DNA from: Roseivivax lentus
GTDB lineage: Bacteria; Pseudomonadota; Alphaproteobacteria; Rhodobacterales; Rhodobacteraceae
Reading direction: 5' to 3'
Length of the DNA: 64,000 bases
NCBI RefSeq assembly: GCF_900156805.1
Contig: NZ_FTOQ01000002.1
Coordinates: forward strand, 186,001-250,000
Shown: positions 36,203 through 47,010 of the stretch, one piece after another
How positions within the stretch are numbered: the stretch's first letter is position 1
Layout of the letters: every line of letters begins with the position of its first letter
Position numbers and translations under genes: made by a program
Notes under the pieces: generated by a model
Database searches by the model: none
Seen by the model: the letters and a program-made list of their open reading frames with translations, nothing else
Told to the model about the DNA's origin: nothing

Positions 36203-36922
36203 TCAGTCCAGCCGGCGCACCAGAAGCTGGTTGCCGCTCGAGCGTTTGGTCTCGAACACCTTCAGATCGGCGATCAGGTCCGACAGCTTGCGCTTGCCAT
36301 AGGTGCGGGTGTCGAAATCGGGGTTCGACGCGGTGAGGTACTGGCCGAGCTGGCCCAGCGTGTACCATTCGTCGTCCTGTTCGATGGCATCCATGGCCGT
36401 GAAGATGAGGTTGCGCGCCTCTTCGAGGTTGCCATGGGCCGGGGTCTCGCGCGCGCCGGACTTGGCGGCCTCCGCCGCGTTGCCGATATTCTCGAGAAAG
36501 ATGAAGCGCTTGCAGGCCTTGCGGAAGGCATCGGGGGTCTTCTGCATGCCCATCCCGAAGACCTCGAGCCCCTGTTCGCGGATGCGCGAGGCGAGGCGCG
36601 TGAAATCGCTGTCCGACGAGACCAGGACGAAGCCGTCGAAACGGCCCGAATGCATGAGATCCATCGCGTCGATCACCAGCGCGATGTCGGAGGCGTTCTT
36701 GCCCACGGTGTTGGCGGGCTGGTGATGCGGCACGAGGCCGAACTCCGCCGAGACCTTGGACCAGCCCGACATGTGATGGCTGGAGAAGTCGCCGTAGCAG
36801 CGCCGGACCGCGGCCTCGCCGAAGGTGGCGATTTCCTCGAAGAGCGCGCGGGCATATTTCGGAGAGGTGTTGTCCGCGTCGATCAGGACCGCGAGAAGGG
36901 TCGTGCGGTCGGCATTGGCCAT
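36203..36922 (-). CDS. NYN-domain protein (LabA/DUF88-like, predicted RNase)
   Basis: A 239-residue PIN-like NYN domain protein. LLAVLIDADNTSP holds the first acidic site; FDGFVLVSSDSDFTRLA gives the conserved SDSDF acidic pair. The C-terminal third (about 165-239) resembles an OST-HTH/LOTUS module (EWYTLGQLGQYLTASNPDFDTRTYG). The combination suggests an RNA-binding nuclease. Its target is unknown. It is a single gene between murJ and adhI. Confidence 0.84.
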   Translation of the reverse strand: MANADRTTLLAVLIDADNTSPKYARALFEEIATFGEAAVRRCYGDFSSHHMSGWSKVSAEFGLVPHHQPANTVGKNASDIALVIDAMDLMHSGRFDGFVLVSSDSDFTRLASRIREQGLEVFGMGMQKTPDAFRKACKRFIFLENIGNAAEAAKSGARETPAHGNLEEARNLIFTAMDAIEQDDEWYTLGQLGQYLTASNPDFDTRTYGKRKLSDLIADLKVFETKRSSGNQLLVRRLD

Positions 36923-37104
36923 GGGTCTTGTCCTTCATCGGGAGAGGGTCGGGTTGCGACCGGGCCTTAGCGCATTCGCCGCCCTGCGGTAAGGGGCGAT
37001 GTCGCCCGTCTTGGTCCGTCGGGGCCCGAGATGCCCGTCGGAGCCCGCGCAAGGCGCGGCGGAGCCGTCCCGGACAGGTGCCGCGGGACAACTCCGCCGC
37101 GGTG

Positions 37105-38235
<1,131 letters not shown>

Positions 38236-38347
38236 GTCTGTCCTCCGAATATTTGTTTCGCGCGAGGGTGGCCGAGGGGTCCGCCGGGCGCAATCGCTTT
38301 TGCGACGGGATGGCGGATGGACTCGACTCCCGCAGGCGTGCGGACTA

Positions 38348-38362
38348 GAACAAAAAGAGAAC
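38348..38362. promoter_or_regulatory. LexA (SOS) box upstream of imuB
   Basis: GAAC at 38348-38351, seven bases, GAAC at 38359-38362: this is an exact match (as its complement) to the alphaproteobacterial LexA operator GTTC-N7-GTTC. It ends 17 nt before the imuB ATG, a position that would block the promoter. It is also within the divergent region upstream of adhI, 113 nt from that start. Confidence 0.88.
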
Positions 38363-38379
38363 AAACCTGCGCTGCCCGC

Positions 38380-40221
38380 ATGCCCAACCGACGTATCCTC
38401 TCCCTCTGGTTTCCGCGCCTCGGGGCCGAACGGCTGATCCGTCAGGATCCGGGCCTCGGCACGGCGCCGTTCGCCACCGTCCGCGACGCGGGCAATGCAC
38501 AGGTGCTGGGCGCGCTGTCGGCCGCGGCCAGTGCGGCGGGGCTTTATCCCGGCCAGCCCCTGCGCGATGCCCATGCTGCCTGTGCCGATCTGCTGACGCG
38601 GCGGGCCAATCCCCACCGCGAGGCGGCGTTCCTGGGCGTGCTGCACCGCTGGGCGGCCAAGTTCTCGCCCTGGGTCGGGCGCAAGGAGCCCGACGCCCTG
38701 GTGATTGACCTCACCGGCTGCGCGCATCTCTTCGGGGGCGAGGCGGCGCTCTTGGCGCAGGTGATGCTGGATTGCACCGATCTGGGGCTCAGCGTCTCGC
38801 CGGGGATCGCCGACACCTATGGCGCGGCCTGGGCGCTGGCGCGCTACGGGGGGGCGGTGGCGGGATCGCACCGGAGCGGCGACGCCGTCGATCAGGAGGC
38901 GCGGGCGACCCGGTCCCGGGCCGGCAAGCGGCGGCATTGGGAACGCGGCGGCGCGGCGCCCGCCCTGCCGCCGGTCTCGACCGCGCTGCCCGAGACAGAA
39001 ACAGAGGCAGAGACAGGGCAGGGATCGAAGGGCAGGGGGGACGCGGTCACCTCGCATCGGACTGGGCGGAGGACCGGGCAGAGGACCGGGCATCGGACCG
39101 GCAGAGAGGACGACGCCGGGCGCGGCGCGGCGGTATATCCCGGAGCGGGGACGGATGCCGGGACGGGCCGGGATGCGCGCATCGCGCCGCCCGGCAAGAC
39201 CTATGGCGCGCTCTCCGCCCTGCCCATCGCCGCCCTGCGCCTGCCCGGGGAGACCGTCGCGCAGCTCTCGCGGCTCGGATTGCGGCGGATCGGCGACCTG
39301 GCGGGGCAGCCGCGGGCGAGCCTCGCGCGGCGCTTCGGCACCGGGCTGGTCTACCGGCTCGACCAGGCGATGGGGGCCGCCCCCGAGCCGATCAGCCCCG
39401 CCGCCCCGCCCGAGCGGTTCTCGATCCGGCTGAGTCTGCCCGACCCGATCGGGCTCGAGGCCGATCTGCTGGCGGCCCTCGACCGGATGCTGCCGCCCTT
39501 GTGCGACAAGCTGCGCCGCAAGGGGCGCGGCGCGCGGCAACTGCGATTCGAGGCCTATCGCGCCGATGGCTCGATGCAATGGCTGGGCGTGGGGCTGGCG
39601 CGCGCCAGCGCCGATCCCGAACGGCTGCGCCCGCTTCTGGCGATGAAGGTGGGCGAGGTCGATGCGGGCTTCGGCATCGACATGCTGCGGCTCGACGTGA
39701 CCGTGCACGAGCCCGTCCATGCGCGCGACCCGGTGGGCCATGCGGAGGCCGGGCGCGTGGTGGCGGCGCGGCTTTCGGGGCAGACCGCGCTCGACGATCT
39801 GATGGGGCGCTTGGGCGCGCGGCTGGGGCTCGAGGCGATCACCCGGCGGCATCCCGCCTCGAGCCACATCCCCGAGAAATCCGCGCTGACGCTGGCCGCC
39901 GCCTGGTCGGAGCCCGCGACGGACTGGCCCGCCCCGGCCGCACCGCGCCCGCTGCTGCTGTGGCGGCCCGAACCGGTGCAGGCCACGGACCATCCCGATC
40001 CGCCCCGGCGCTTCCGCTGGCGGGGCCGAGACTTCACCGCGACCGGGCTCGAAGGGCCCGAACGGATCGCGCCGGAATGGTGGCTGGAAGAGCCCGACTG
40101 GCGCTCGGGTCAGCGCGATTACTGGCAGGTGGAGACCGATCGCGGCGACCGGCTGTGGCTCTATTATGCCTATGGCGGGGCGCTGTCCTCGGGCTGGTTC
40201 TGCCATGGAAGCTTCGGCTGA
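38380..40221 (+). CDS. imuB: ImuB, mutasome Y-family polymerase homologue
   Basis: A 613-residue inactive Y-family polymerase homologue that in the ImuA-ImuB-DnaE2 mutasome links DnaE2 to the beta clamp during SOS mutagenesis. The start FPRLGAERL and [14 protein letters not shown] (about 107-121) are typical; the catalytic acidic residues of active Y-family enzymes are replaced. A long low-complexity linker (about 160-275), including four RTGx units (227-242), separates the palm from the thumb region ([16 protein letters not shown]). The LexA box upstream shows SOS control. imuA and dnaE2 are not adjacent: adhI and glnD flank it. Confidence 0.9.
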   Translation: MPNRRILSLWFPRLGAERLIRQDPGLGTAPFATVRDAGNAQVLGALSAAASAAGLYPGQPLRDAHAACADLLTRRANPHREAAFLGVLHRWAAKFSPWVGRKEPDALVIDLTGCAHLFGGEAALLAQVMLDCTDLGLSVSPGIADTYGAAWALARYGGAVAGSHRSGDAVDQEARATRSRAGKRRHWERGGAAPALPPVSTALPETETEAETGQGSKGRGDAVTSHRTGRRTGQRTGHRTGREDDAGRGAAVYPGAGTDAGTGRDARIAPPGKTYGALSALPIAALRLPGETVAQLSRLGLRRIGDLAGQPRASLARRFGTGLVYRLDQAMGAAPEPISPAAPPERFSIRLSLPDPIGLEADLLAALDRMLPPLCDKLRRKGRGARQLRFEAYRADGSMQWLGVGLARASADPERLRPLLAMKVGEVDAGFGIDMLRLDVTVHEPVHARDPVGHAEAGRVVAARLSGQTALDDLMGRLGARLGLEAITRRHPASSHIPEKSALTLAAAWSEPATDWPAPAAPRPLLLWRPEPVQATDHPDPPRRFRWRGRDFTATGLEGPERIAPEWWLEEPDWRSGQRDYWQVETDRGDRLWLYYAYGGALSSGWFCHGSFG

Positions 40222-40226
40222 CGCGG

Positions 40227-40248
40227 AAAAATCTTGGCCAAGATTTTT
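40227..40248. terminator. Symmetrical terminator between imuB and glnD
   Basis: A perfect inverted repeat with 11-nt arms, AAAAATCTTGG and CCAAGATTTTT, and no loop bases between them, 5 nt after the imuB stop. The A/T ends let it act as an intrinsic terminator on either strand. Confidence 0.75.
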
Positions 40249-40292
40249 GTTGCCCGAAAGGCGGCCGAAAGCGCGGGCATCGTGCCGGGGCA

Positions 40293-40318
40293 GGCAGAAA
40301 ATTAGATAAATTTCTGCC
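40293..40318 (-). terminator. Hairpin downstream of glnD
   Basis: GGCAGAAA (40293-40300) and TTTCTGCC (40311-40318) make an 8-bp stem with an AT-rich loop. It begins 10 nt beyond the glnD stop on the minus strand. No clear T tract follows, so a role in transcript end formation is likely but not sure. Confidence 0.5.
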
Positions 40319-40328
40319 CGCGCCCGAT

Positions 40329-43139
40329 CTACTGCGCCCGCGCGCGTTCGGCCCCCGCCTCGATCGCCGCGCGCAGGCGCCGTTCGATCACCCGCTGTTT
40401 CGAGGGCGTGTAGAACTTCAGGCCGAACATGTCCTTCACGTAGAAGCTGTCGACCACCTGTTCGCCGTAGGTCGCGATCACCGCGCTGGCGATGTAGATA
40501 TTGGATTCCGACAGCGTCCGCGCGAGGTCGTGCAGGAGCCCCGGACGGTCGCGGGTATCGACCTCGATGATCGTGTAGATCTCCGAACCCTCGTTCTCGA
40601 AGGTGATCGAGGTCGGCACATTGAAGGCGCGCTCGCGCTTCTTGATCTTGTCGCGGGACTTGATGGCCTCGCGCGCGACGACCTCGCCCTTGAGCGTGCG
40701 TTCGATCATCGAGCGCAGCCGCGGCAGGCGGGACGGCTCGTAGGGCGCACCCTCGCCGTCCTGCACCCAGAAGGCCGCGGTGGCGAAGCCGTCCTTCGAG
40801 GTATAGGTGCGCGCATCCACGACGTTCGCGCCCACCAGCGCCAGCGCGCCCGCGAGCCGCGCGAAGATGCCGGGATGGTCGGCCAGCGCGAAACAGACGC
40901 GCGTGGCGTCGCGATCCTCGTCGGCATGGATGTCGATGCGGATCTCGTCGGTGCCGATATCGCGCAGCAGCTTGGCGAAGACCACATGCGCGGTGACGTG
41001 CAGGCCCTGCCAATAGGTTTCGTAATGGCGGCTGGTCTCGGCGCGCAGGTCCTTCTTGTCCCAGTCGGAGAGTTTCTCACGCAGCAGTTTCTTGGCCTCG
41101 GCGCCGCGGTTTTCGCGGTTGAGCGCCTCCATCCCGGATTCGAGCGCCCGACGGGTCTGGCGATAGAGCGCGCGCAGCAGCGCGGCCTTCCAGTTGTTCC
41201 ACGTCCCCGGGCCTACGCCGCGGATGTCGCAGACGGTCAGAACGCAGAGCAGGTCGAGCCGTTCGCGCGTCTGCACCGCCTTGGCGAAGTCGCGCACGGT
41301 GCGGGGATCGGCGATGTCGCGCTTCTGCGCCATGTCGGACATCAGCAGGTGATGGCGGATCAACCATTCCACGGTGGCGCATTCGGCCTTCGTGAGCCCC
41401 AGCCGCGGCGCCACCCGCCGGGCGATACGGGCGCCCAGCACCGAGTGATCCTCGTCCCGGCCCTTGCCGATATCGTGGAGCAGCAGCGCCACGTAGAGCA
41501 CGCGGCGGTTCACGCCCTCCTTGAGGATCGTGGAGGCCACGGGCAGTTCTTCGACGAGGTTGCCGTGCTCGATCTCCGACAGGTGCCAGATGCACTGGAT
41601 AGTGTGTTCGTCGACCGTGTAATGGTGATACATGTTGAACTGCATCATCGCCACGATGGGCTCGAATTCCGGGATGAAGGCCGAAAGCACGCCCAGCTCG
41701 TTCATCCGCCGCAGTGCCCGGTCGGGATTGCCGTGTTTCAGCATCAGGTCGAGGAAGATGCGCTGGGCTTCCTTCGAGTTGCGCATCTCGTCGTCGATCA
41801 GGTGCAGGTTGGCCTGGATCAGGCGCATCGCGTCGGGATGGATCAGCAGCCCCGTGCGCAGCGCCTCCTCGTAGAGGCGCAGCATGTTCATCTTGTCGGC
41901 GAGAAAGTCCGCGTCGTCGGTGATGGCGAGGCGCCCGTTCAGCACCTCGTAGCCGTTCCGGGTCTTGGGCGGACGGTTGAAGATGCGCAGCAGGAGCGGC
42001 GCCTCCTTCTTCTGCTCCGCTTCGAGCGCGGTCAGGAAGATGCGGGTCAGATCGCCCACCGCGACGGCGTGCCGGAAATAGGCCTGCATGAAGATCTCGA
42101 CCCCGCGCCGCCCGCCGCGGTCGACGAAGCCCATGCGCTCGGCGACCTCGACCTGCATGTCGAAGCTCAGCACCTCCATCGCGCGGCCCGCGATCAGGTG
42201 CAGATGGCAGCGCACCGCCCAGAGGAAGTTCTCCGCCTCGACGAAGGTGCGGAACTCCTCGGGACGGAACACGCCGCGTCCGACCAGCGTGCCGGCATCG
42301 TCGGTCCGGTGGACGTATTTCAGGATCCAGTAGAGCGATTGCAGGTCGCGCAGGCCGCCCTTGCCCTCCTTCACGTTGGGCTCGACCATGTAGCGCTGGC
42401 CGCCCTGTTTCTCGTGCCGGGTCTCGCGCTCCTGCAGCTTGGCGTCGACGAATTCCGTCTCGGTGCCCTGAAAGAGTTCCTGCCGCAGCCGCGCTTCCAG
42501 TTCCTCGGCGAGCGGGGCATCGCCGGTCACCAGCCGGGATTCGAGCATCGCCGTGCGGATGGTGAAATCGTCCCGCCCGAGCCGCAGGCAATCCTTGATC
42601 GTGCGCGAGGCATGGCCGACCTTCAGCTTCAGGTCCCACAGGATGTAGAGCATCGATTCGATGACGCTCTCGGCCCAGGCGGTGATCTTGTAGGGGTTGA
42701 GAAACAGCAGGTCGACGTCGGAATAGGGCGCCATCTCGCCACGCCCGTAGCCGCCCACGGCCATCACCGCGATGCGCTGGCCCTCGGTCGGGTTGGGCAT
42801 CCGGTGCAGTTTCTGCGTCGCCACCTCGAAGGTCAGGCTGACGATCGCATCGGTGATGTAGGTATAGGCGTGGGTGACCGCATGGGCGCGGAACGGGGCC
42901 TCCGCAAAGGCCGTCGCGACCGCGTCGCGCCCGGCCGCGCGGGCGTCGCGCAGGATGCGCACGGTCGCCTCGCGGATCTCGCGTTCCTCGGTCGCCTCGC
43001 CGATCGCGTCCCACAGGCGATCCCGCACCGCGTCGCGGTCGAGGATCGCCTCGGGGGGAAGGATCAGGTCCGGGGCCGCGCCGGGCGGCCCCGAGCGATC
43101 AGAATCCGGCACCACCGAAGGCGCGAGGGGCGGGGTCAA
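40329..43139 (-). CDS. glnD: Bifunctional uridylyltransferase/uridylyl-removing enzyme GlnD
   Basis: A 936-residue sensor of glutamine that uridylylates and de-uridylylates PII proteins. The nucleotidyltransferase core has [19 protein letters not shown]; an HD domain ([15 protein letters not shown]) carries the removing activity. Two C-terminal ACT domains ([36 protein letters not shown]) bind glutamine. Length is normal. The start is uncertain: TTG at 43139 behind AGGTGA gives a 41-nt overlap with the upstream lipoprotein gene, while GTG at 43115 or 43112 would lack a ribosome binding site. Confidence 0.94.
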   Translation of the reverse strand: MTPPLAPSVVPDSDRSGPPGAAPDLILPPEAILDRDAVRDRLWDAIGEATEEREIREATVRILRDARAAGRDAVATAFAEAPFRAHAVTHAYTYITDAIVSLTFEVATQKLHRMPNPTEGQRIAVMAVGGYGRGEMAPYSDVDLLFLNPYKITAWAESVIESMLYILWDLKLKVGHASRTIKDCLRLGRDDFTIRTAMLESRLVTGDAPLAEELEARLRQELFQGTETEFVDAKLQERETRHEKQGGQRYMVEPNVKEGKGGLRDLQSLYWILKYVHRTDDAGTLVGRGVFRPEEFRTFVEAENFLWAVRCHLHLIAGRAMEVLSFDMQVEVAERMGFVDRGGRRGVEIFMQAYFRHAVAVGDLTRIFLTALEAEQKKEAPLLLRIFNRPPKTRNGYEVLNGRLAITDDADFLADKMNMLRLYEEALRTGLLIHPDAMRLIQANLHLIDDEMRNSKEAQRIFLDLMLKHGNPDRALRRMNELGVLSAFIPEFEPIVAMMQFNMYHHYTVDEHTIQCIWHLSEIEHGNLVEELPVASTILKEGVNRRVLYVALLLHDIGKGRDEDHSVLGARIARRVAPRLGLTKAECATVEWLIRHHLLMSDMAQKRDIADPRTVRDFAKAVQTRERLDLLCVLTVCDIRGVGPGTWNNWKAALLRALYRQTRRALESGMEALNRENRGAEAKKLLREKLSDWDKKDLRAETSRHYETYWQGLHVTAHVVFAKLLRDIGTDEIRIDIHADEDRDATRVCFALADHPGIFARLAGALALVGANVVDARTYTSKDGFATAAFWVQDGEGAPYEPSRLPRLRSMIERTLKGEVVAREAIKSRDKIKKRERAFNVPTSITFENEGSEIYTIIEVDTRDRPGLLHDLARTLSESNIYIASAVIATYGEQVVDSFYVKDMFGLKFYTPSKQRVIERRLRAAIEAGAERARAQ

Positions 43140-44283
43140 GGATGGTCACCTGTTGATTGCGCACACTTGCCACGGCGAGACCGCGTTCGTTGGTCCCGTC
43201 GGGCAGGAACCGGAATACACCGCTCGCCCCCTGGAAGCCAGCGCCCTGGGTCAGGGCCGCGGGTCCGATGGCATCGGCCTTGCCCTGACCGACCAGCGCG
43301 CCCACCGCGGCGATGCCGTCGAAGGCCAGCGCGGCCAGCGGATGCGGCGGCGCGCCGTAGGCGGTGGCGTAGCGGCCCTCGAAGGCGGCGATGGCAGAGC
43401 GGTCGGGAAGCGCGAAGAAGGCGCCCTCGATGCCGGGCAGCTGGAAGCCGTCGGGCCGTGAATCCCAGCGCGTCAGGCCCATATATTGCGCGCTCTGCGG
43501 CGAGATGCCCTGCTCGGGCGCGAGTTGCAGCACGACCGAGAGGCCGCCTTCCCAGCTGTCGGTGAGAAAGAGCGCATCCGCGGTTCCCGCATCGACCAGG
43601 GGCTTCACCCGGCCGATCGCACCGGTCAGGCTTTCGGTATTGAGCGCGTAGGCCTCGGCCCCCACGACCTGGGCGCCGTTGCGCGCCGCCGCGGCCTGGA
43701 TCGCGTTGCGCCCGATCTGGCCCGCGAGGTTGTCCTGGTAGAGCACCGCGATGTCGTCGCGGCCCTGGCGGACACCGTAGCTCACCAGCCGGTTCGCGGT
43801 GTTCTGGAAGGTCTGGCCCAGCACGAAGAGGTTGCCGCCCGCGATGGTCGGGTTGTTGGAGAAGCTGAGCACGCTGAGCCCGTCATCGGCCACCGCGATG
43901 GCCGCGGCATTGGCGGCCTCGGCATAGAGCGGCCCGATGATGATCGCCGCGCCTTCGTCGGCGGCCTGCTGGGCCACGGCGCTCGCGGTGGCGGGCTGCC
44001 CTGCCGTGTCGTAGACCCGCAGATCGACGGTGACGCCGCCCAGGTTCTGCATCGCGAGGCGCGCGGCGTTTTCGAGATCGCGCGGGATGTTGCCCGCATT
44101 GGGATCGGAGCGCGGCAGAAGCAGCGCCACGGGCACCGGACGCGAGGCATCCACGCGGGCCCCGCCGCTGCCCGGCAGCGAGGAGGAGATGGCGCCCACG
44201 TCGCAGGCGGCCAGCGCGAAGAGGCCCAGGGCGGCACCCGCGAGGCGCAGGCGGCGACGGGCGGTTTTGAATACGGCAAACAT
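43099..44283 (-). CDS. LpoA-like penicillin-binding protein activator lipoprotein
   Basis: A 394-residue lipoprotein (lipobox LAAC, C27) with a periplasmic binding-protein type I fold of the LppC/LpoA kind (peripla_BP_6-like). Segments such as VPVALLLPRSDPNAG, AAIIIGPLYAEAAN and FDGIAAVGALV are typical. In enterobacteria LpoA activates the peptidoglycan synthase PBP1A, but short alphaproteobacterial homologues are not proven to do so. It overlaps glnD and is divergent from rsmI, the usual yraN-rsmI/lpoA arrangement. Confidence 0.82.
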   Translation of the reverse strand: MFAVFKTARRRLRLAGAALGLFALAACDVGAISSSLPGSGGARVDASRPVPVALLLPRSDPNAGNIPRDLENAARLAMQNLGGVTVDLRVYDTAGQPATASAVAQQAADEGAAIIIGPLYAEAANAAAIAVADDGLSVLSFSNNPTIAGGNLFVLGQTFQNTANRLVSYGVRQGRDDIAVLYQDNLAGQIGRNAIQAAAARNGAQVVGAEAYALNTESLTGAIGRVKPLVDAGTADALFLTDSWEGGLSVVLQLAPEQGISPQSAQYMGLTRWDSRPDGFQLPGIEGAFFALPDRSAIAAFEGRYATAYGAPPHPLAALAFDGIAAVGALVGQGKADAIGPAALTQGAGFQGASGVFRFLPDGTNERGLAVASVRNQQVTILDPAPRAFGGAGF

Positions 44284-44391
44284 CGTGATACGGGGCTCCC
44301 TCGGTCCGACTTCTTGGGCGACCGGGCCGAGCCGGCCTGCGACGCCTGTGTGACCGGCAGACAGTAGAACAGCCAGGGGGCGGGTCCAACC

Positions 44392-45267
44392 ATGATATCG
44401 GCAAAGAGCAAGGTTTCGCCCGGCCTGACGCTCGTCTCCACCCCGATCGGCAATGCCCGCGACATCACCCTGCGCGCGCTCGACGTGCTGGCTGGCGCCG
44501 ATATCCTCGCCGCGGAGGACACCCGGGCGCTGCGGCGGCTGCTGGAAATCCACGGAATCGCCCTCGCGGGGCGGCCTTGCCTCTCCTATCACGAACATAA
44601 CGGCGCCGAGATGCGGCCGCGGCTGCTGGCCGCGCTCGCCGAGGGCAAGACCGTGGCCTATGCCTCCGAGGCGGGCACGCCGATGATTTCCGACCCAGGT
44701 TTCGATCTGGCGCGTGCGGCGCGCGAGGCGGGCCACCCGGTCACCGCCGCGCCGGGGGCGGCTGCGGTGATCGCGGCGCTGACGGTGGCGGGGTTGCCGA
44801 CAGACCGCTTCTTCTTCGCGGGTTTTCTGCCCAACGCGTCGGGCGCCCGCCGCGCGGCGCTGTCGGAATTGCGCGATATTCCGGCCACGCTGGTCTTCTA
44901 CGAAAGCCCCAAGCGCCTTGGCGCGATGCTCGCTGCCGCGGCCGAGACGCTGGGCGCGGATCGACCGGCCGCAATCTGCCGCGAGCTGACCAAGAAATTC
45001 GAGGAGGTGCGGCAGGGCACGCTCGCTGACCTTGCGCAACATTACGACGAGACCCCGGCACGGGGTGAGATCGTGGTGCTTATTTCCCGGGGGGATAAGC
45101 CAAAAATTAGCGAATCGGATGTTACAACGGCGCTGGAAGAGGCGCTGCGGACGATGTCGGTGCGCGATGCGGCCGAAGCGGTTGCCGCGATGTTCGGTGT
45201 GAAGAAACGGCCGGTTTACCAGCAGGCCATGAAAATGAGCGAGGACAGGCGCGATGGGGATGATTGA
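44392..45267 (+). CDS. rsmI: 16S rRNA 2'-O-ribose C1402 methyltransferase RsmI
   Basis: A 291-residue tetrapyrrole-methylase-fold enzyme that methylates C1402 of 16S rRNA. The N-terminal LTLVSTPIGNARDITLRAL and the AEDTRALRRLL region are diagnostic, as are SEAGTPMISDPG (about 92-103) and FYESPKRLGAML. The C-terminal part (about 230-291) is the HTH-like domain of longer RsmI proteins. It overlaps yraN by 14 nt and is divergent from the LpoA-like gene by 108 nt. Confidence 0.94.
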   Translation: MISAKSKVSPGLTLVSTPIGNARDITLRALDVLAGADILAAEDTRALRRLLEIHGIALAGRPCLSYHEHNGAEMRPRLLAALAEGKTVAYASEAGTPMISDPGFDLARAAREAGHPVTAAPGAAAVIAALTVAGLPTDRFFFAGFLPNASGARRAALSELRDIPATLVFYESPKRLGAMLAAAAETLGADRPAAICRELTKKFEEVRQGTLADLAQHYDETPARGEIVVLISRGDKPKISESDVTTALEEALRTMSVRDAAEAVAAMFGVKKRPVYQQAMKMSEDRRDGDD

Positions 45268-45625
45268 TCCGGCCGTGGGGCAGATGGCCTATCGCGGCGG
45301 GCTTGCCGCAGAAGCGGGGGTCGCCGAGGACTATCTCAGGCGCGGATACCGGCTGGCCGAAACGCGGTGGCGCGGCAAGGCCGGGGAGGTTGATCTGATC
45401 CTGCGCGACGCTGAGGCGCTGATCTTCGTCGAAGTGAAGAAAAGCCGCAGTTTCGCCCGGGCGGCGGAACGGGTCTCTCCGCGCCAGATGGCCCGGCTCT
45501 GCGCTGCGGCGGAGGAATTCGTGGCCGGGGAACCGCGCGGCGCGCTGACCGAGATGCGCTTCGACGTGGCCTTGCAGAACGCCCATGGCGAGATCCGCAT
45601 CATCGAGAACGCCTTCGGCGCCTGA
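45254..45625 (+). CDS. YraN/UPF0102 family protein
   Basis: A 123-residue predicted endonuclease-fold protein. The conserved core is GYRLAETRWRGKAGEVDLILRD and LIFVEVKKSRSF, carrying the E-x-D...E-x-K arrangement of a PD-(D/E)XK nuclease. Function in the cell is unknown. It overlaps rsmI by 14 nt; the pairing rsmI-yraN is widespread. Met3 is an alternative start. Confidence 0.87.
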   Translation: MGMIDPAVGQMAYRGGLAAEAGVAEDYLRRGYRLAETRWRGKAGEVDLILRDAEALIFVEVKKSRSFARAAERVSPRQMARLCAAAEEFVAGEPRGALTEMRFDVALQNAHGEIRIIENAFGA

Positions 45626-46074
45626 GAATGTACGCGGCCCGTGTGGGGCGGGTGTTCCGGGTGGCGGGAGGGGATTGTGCTGGGGTGAGGATGTGCCTGG
45701 TCTCTGGCACGGATCGGTTGCTCCTGGGAATGATTGCTTGGTCCGCGGAATGAGTGAGACGTCTCTGGTCTGGGGCGGGCTTTCTTCAGGGCGAGCACCA
45801 TCCCGGGGGAAGGCGCCGCACAGTCCGGGGGAAGGTGCTGAATCGGTTTCGGGCGCGCGCTGTTCCGGCGCTGGCGCCGCATATTGCCATCCGGGCATCG
45901 ATCATCCGGCCCTGACGCGAGCATCCCTGCACAGGCGGTTTGCAGCAGGCCGCTCAGCCGCTTGAAGGGTGCCGCGCTGCCCGCCGCCCATCGCACCCGG
46001 GCATCCGGCCATTGCCCTCGCCCCCTGCTTGCCGCATCTCTAGGTTCAAATCAGCCTTGCCGAGGAGCGCCCGC
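45626..46074. other. Intergenic gap between yraN and gshB
   Basis: 449 bp without a supported gene. Frames here translate to low-complexity sequence with no recognisable motif and no good ribosome binding site. It should contain the gshB promoter; a GAGGAG site near 46062 serves gshB. No convincing terminator or repeat was seen. Confidence 0.5.
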
Positions 46075-47010
46075 ATGAAAGTCGCCATCCAGATGGACCC
46101 CATCGCGCCCATCAACATCGAGGCGGATTCCACCTTCCGCATCGCCGAGGAAGCGCAGGCGCGCGGCCACAGCCTGTTCTATTACCTGCCCGATGCGCTG
46201 GCCTACGAGGAAGGCCGCATCACCGCGCGGGGACGGTCCCTCAAGGTGCAACGCGAGGTCGGCAACCATGCCACGCTGGGCGAGATGGAGAGCGTCGATC
46301 TGGCGGATTTCGACGTCGTCTGGTTGCGCCAGGATCCGCCTTTCGACATGCATTACATCACCACGACGCATCTCTTGCAGCGGCTCTCGAAGACGACGCT
46401 GGTGGTCAACGATCCCTTCTGGGTGCGGAACTTTCCCGAAAAGCTGCTGGTGCTCGATTTTCCGGACCTGACCCCGCCCACGGCGGTCGCGCGTGATCTG
46501 GCGACCCTTAAGGCCTTCCGCGACCGGCATGGCGACATCATCCTCAAGCCGCTTTACGGCAATGGCGGCGCGGGCATCTTCAAGCTCGCCGCCGATGACC
46601 GCAACCTCACCTCGCTGCACGAATTGTTCACCGGCTTCTCGCGCGAGCCGCTGATCGTGCAGAAATACCTCCCCGCGGTGAGCAAGGGCGACAAGCGCGT
46701 CATCCTCGTCGACGGCGAGCCGGTGGGCGCCATCAACCGGGTGCCCGCGGAGGGCGAGGTGCGCTCCAACATGCATGTGGGCGGACGCCCCGAACAGGTC
46801 GCGCTCACCGACCGGGACCGCGAGATCTGCGCGAAGATCGGGCCGCTCTTGCGCGAAAAGGGCCAGATCTTCGTCGGCATCGACGTGATCGGCGACTGGC
46901 TGACCGAGATCAACGTGACCTCGCCGACCGGCATCCAGGAACTCGAACGCTTCGACGGGATCAACGTCGCCGCGCAGATCTGGGAGGCGATCGAGGCGCG
47001 CCGCGCCTAG
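46075..47010 (+). CDS. gshB: Glutathione synthetase
   Basis: A 311-residue ATP-grasp ligase that joins gamma-glutamylcysteine and glycine. N-terminal [20 protein letters not shown], the ATP-grasp strand [16 protein letters not shown] (about 159-174) and the C-terminal [19 protein letters not shown] (about 264-283) are family signatures. The ATG at 46075 follows GAGGAG. It shares its TAG stop region with the convergent comM gene. Glutathione made here feeds the adhI pathway. Confidence 0.95.
   Translation: MKVAIQMDPIAPINIEADSTFRIAEEAQARGHSLFYYLPDALAYEEGRITARGRSLKVQREVGNHATLGEMESVDLADFDVVWLRQDPPFDMHYITTTHLLQRLSKTTLVVNDPFWVRNFPEKLLVLDFPDLTPPTAVARDLATLKAFRDRHGDIILKPLYGNGGAGIFKLAADDRNLTSLHELFTGFSREPLIVQKYLPAVSKGDKRVILVDGEPVGAINRVPAEGEVRSNMHVGGRPEQVALTDRDREICAKIGPLLREKGQIFVGIDVIGDWLTEINVTSPTGIQELERFDGINVAAQIWEAIEARRA

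Noticed and set aside
39058..39106. CRISPR-like regular repeat
   Set aside because: The units are short in-frame RTGx codons within imuB, without spacers or cas genes.
38236..41013. N-terminal extension of adhI
   Set aside because: The open frame continues upstream, but the conserved start [12 protein letters not shown] at 38235 and the divergent imuB gene show it is not translated.
38772..43565. A plus-strand reading frame of nearly 1600 codons over imuB and glnD
   Set aside because: It is antisense to glnD and out of frame with imuB, is arginine/valine/histidine-rich and has no domain; long open shadows are common in GC-rich DNA.
45585..45965. Small plus-strand frame after yraN
   Set aside because: No ribosome binding site, low-complexity translation and overlap with yraN.
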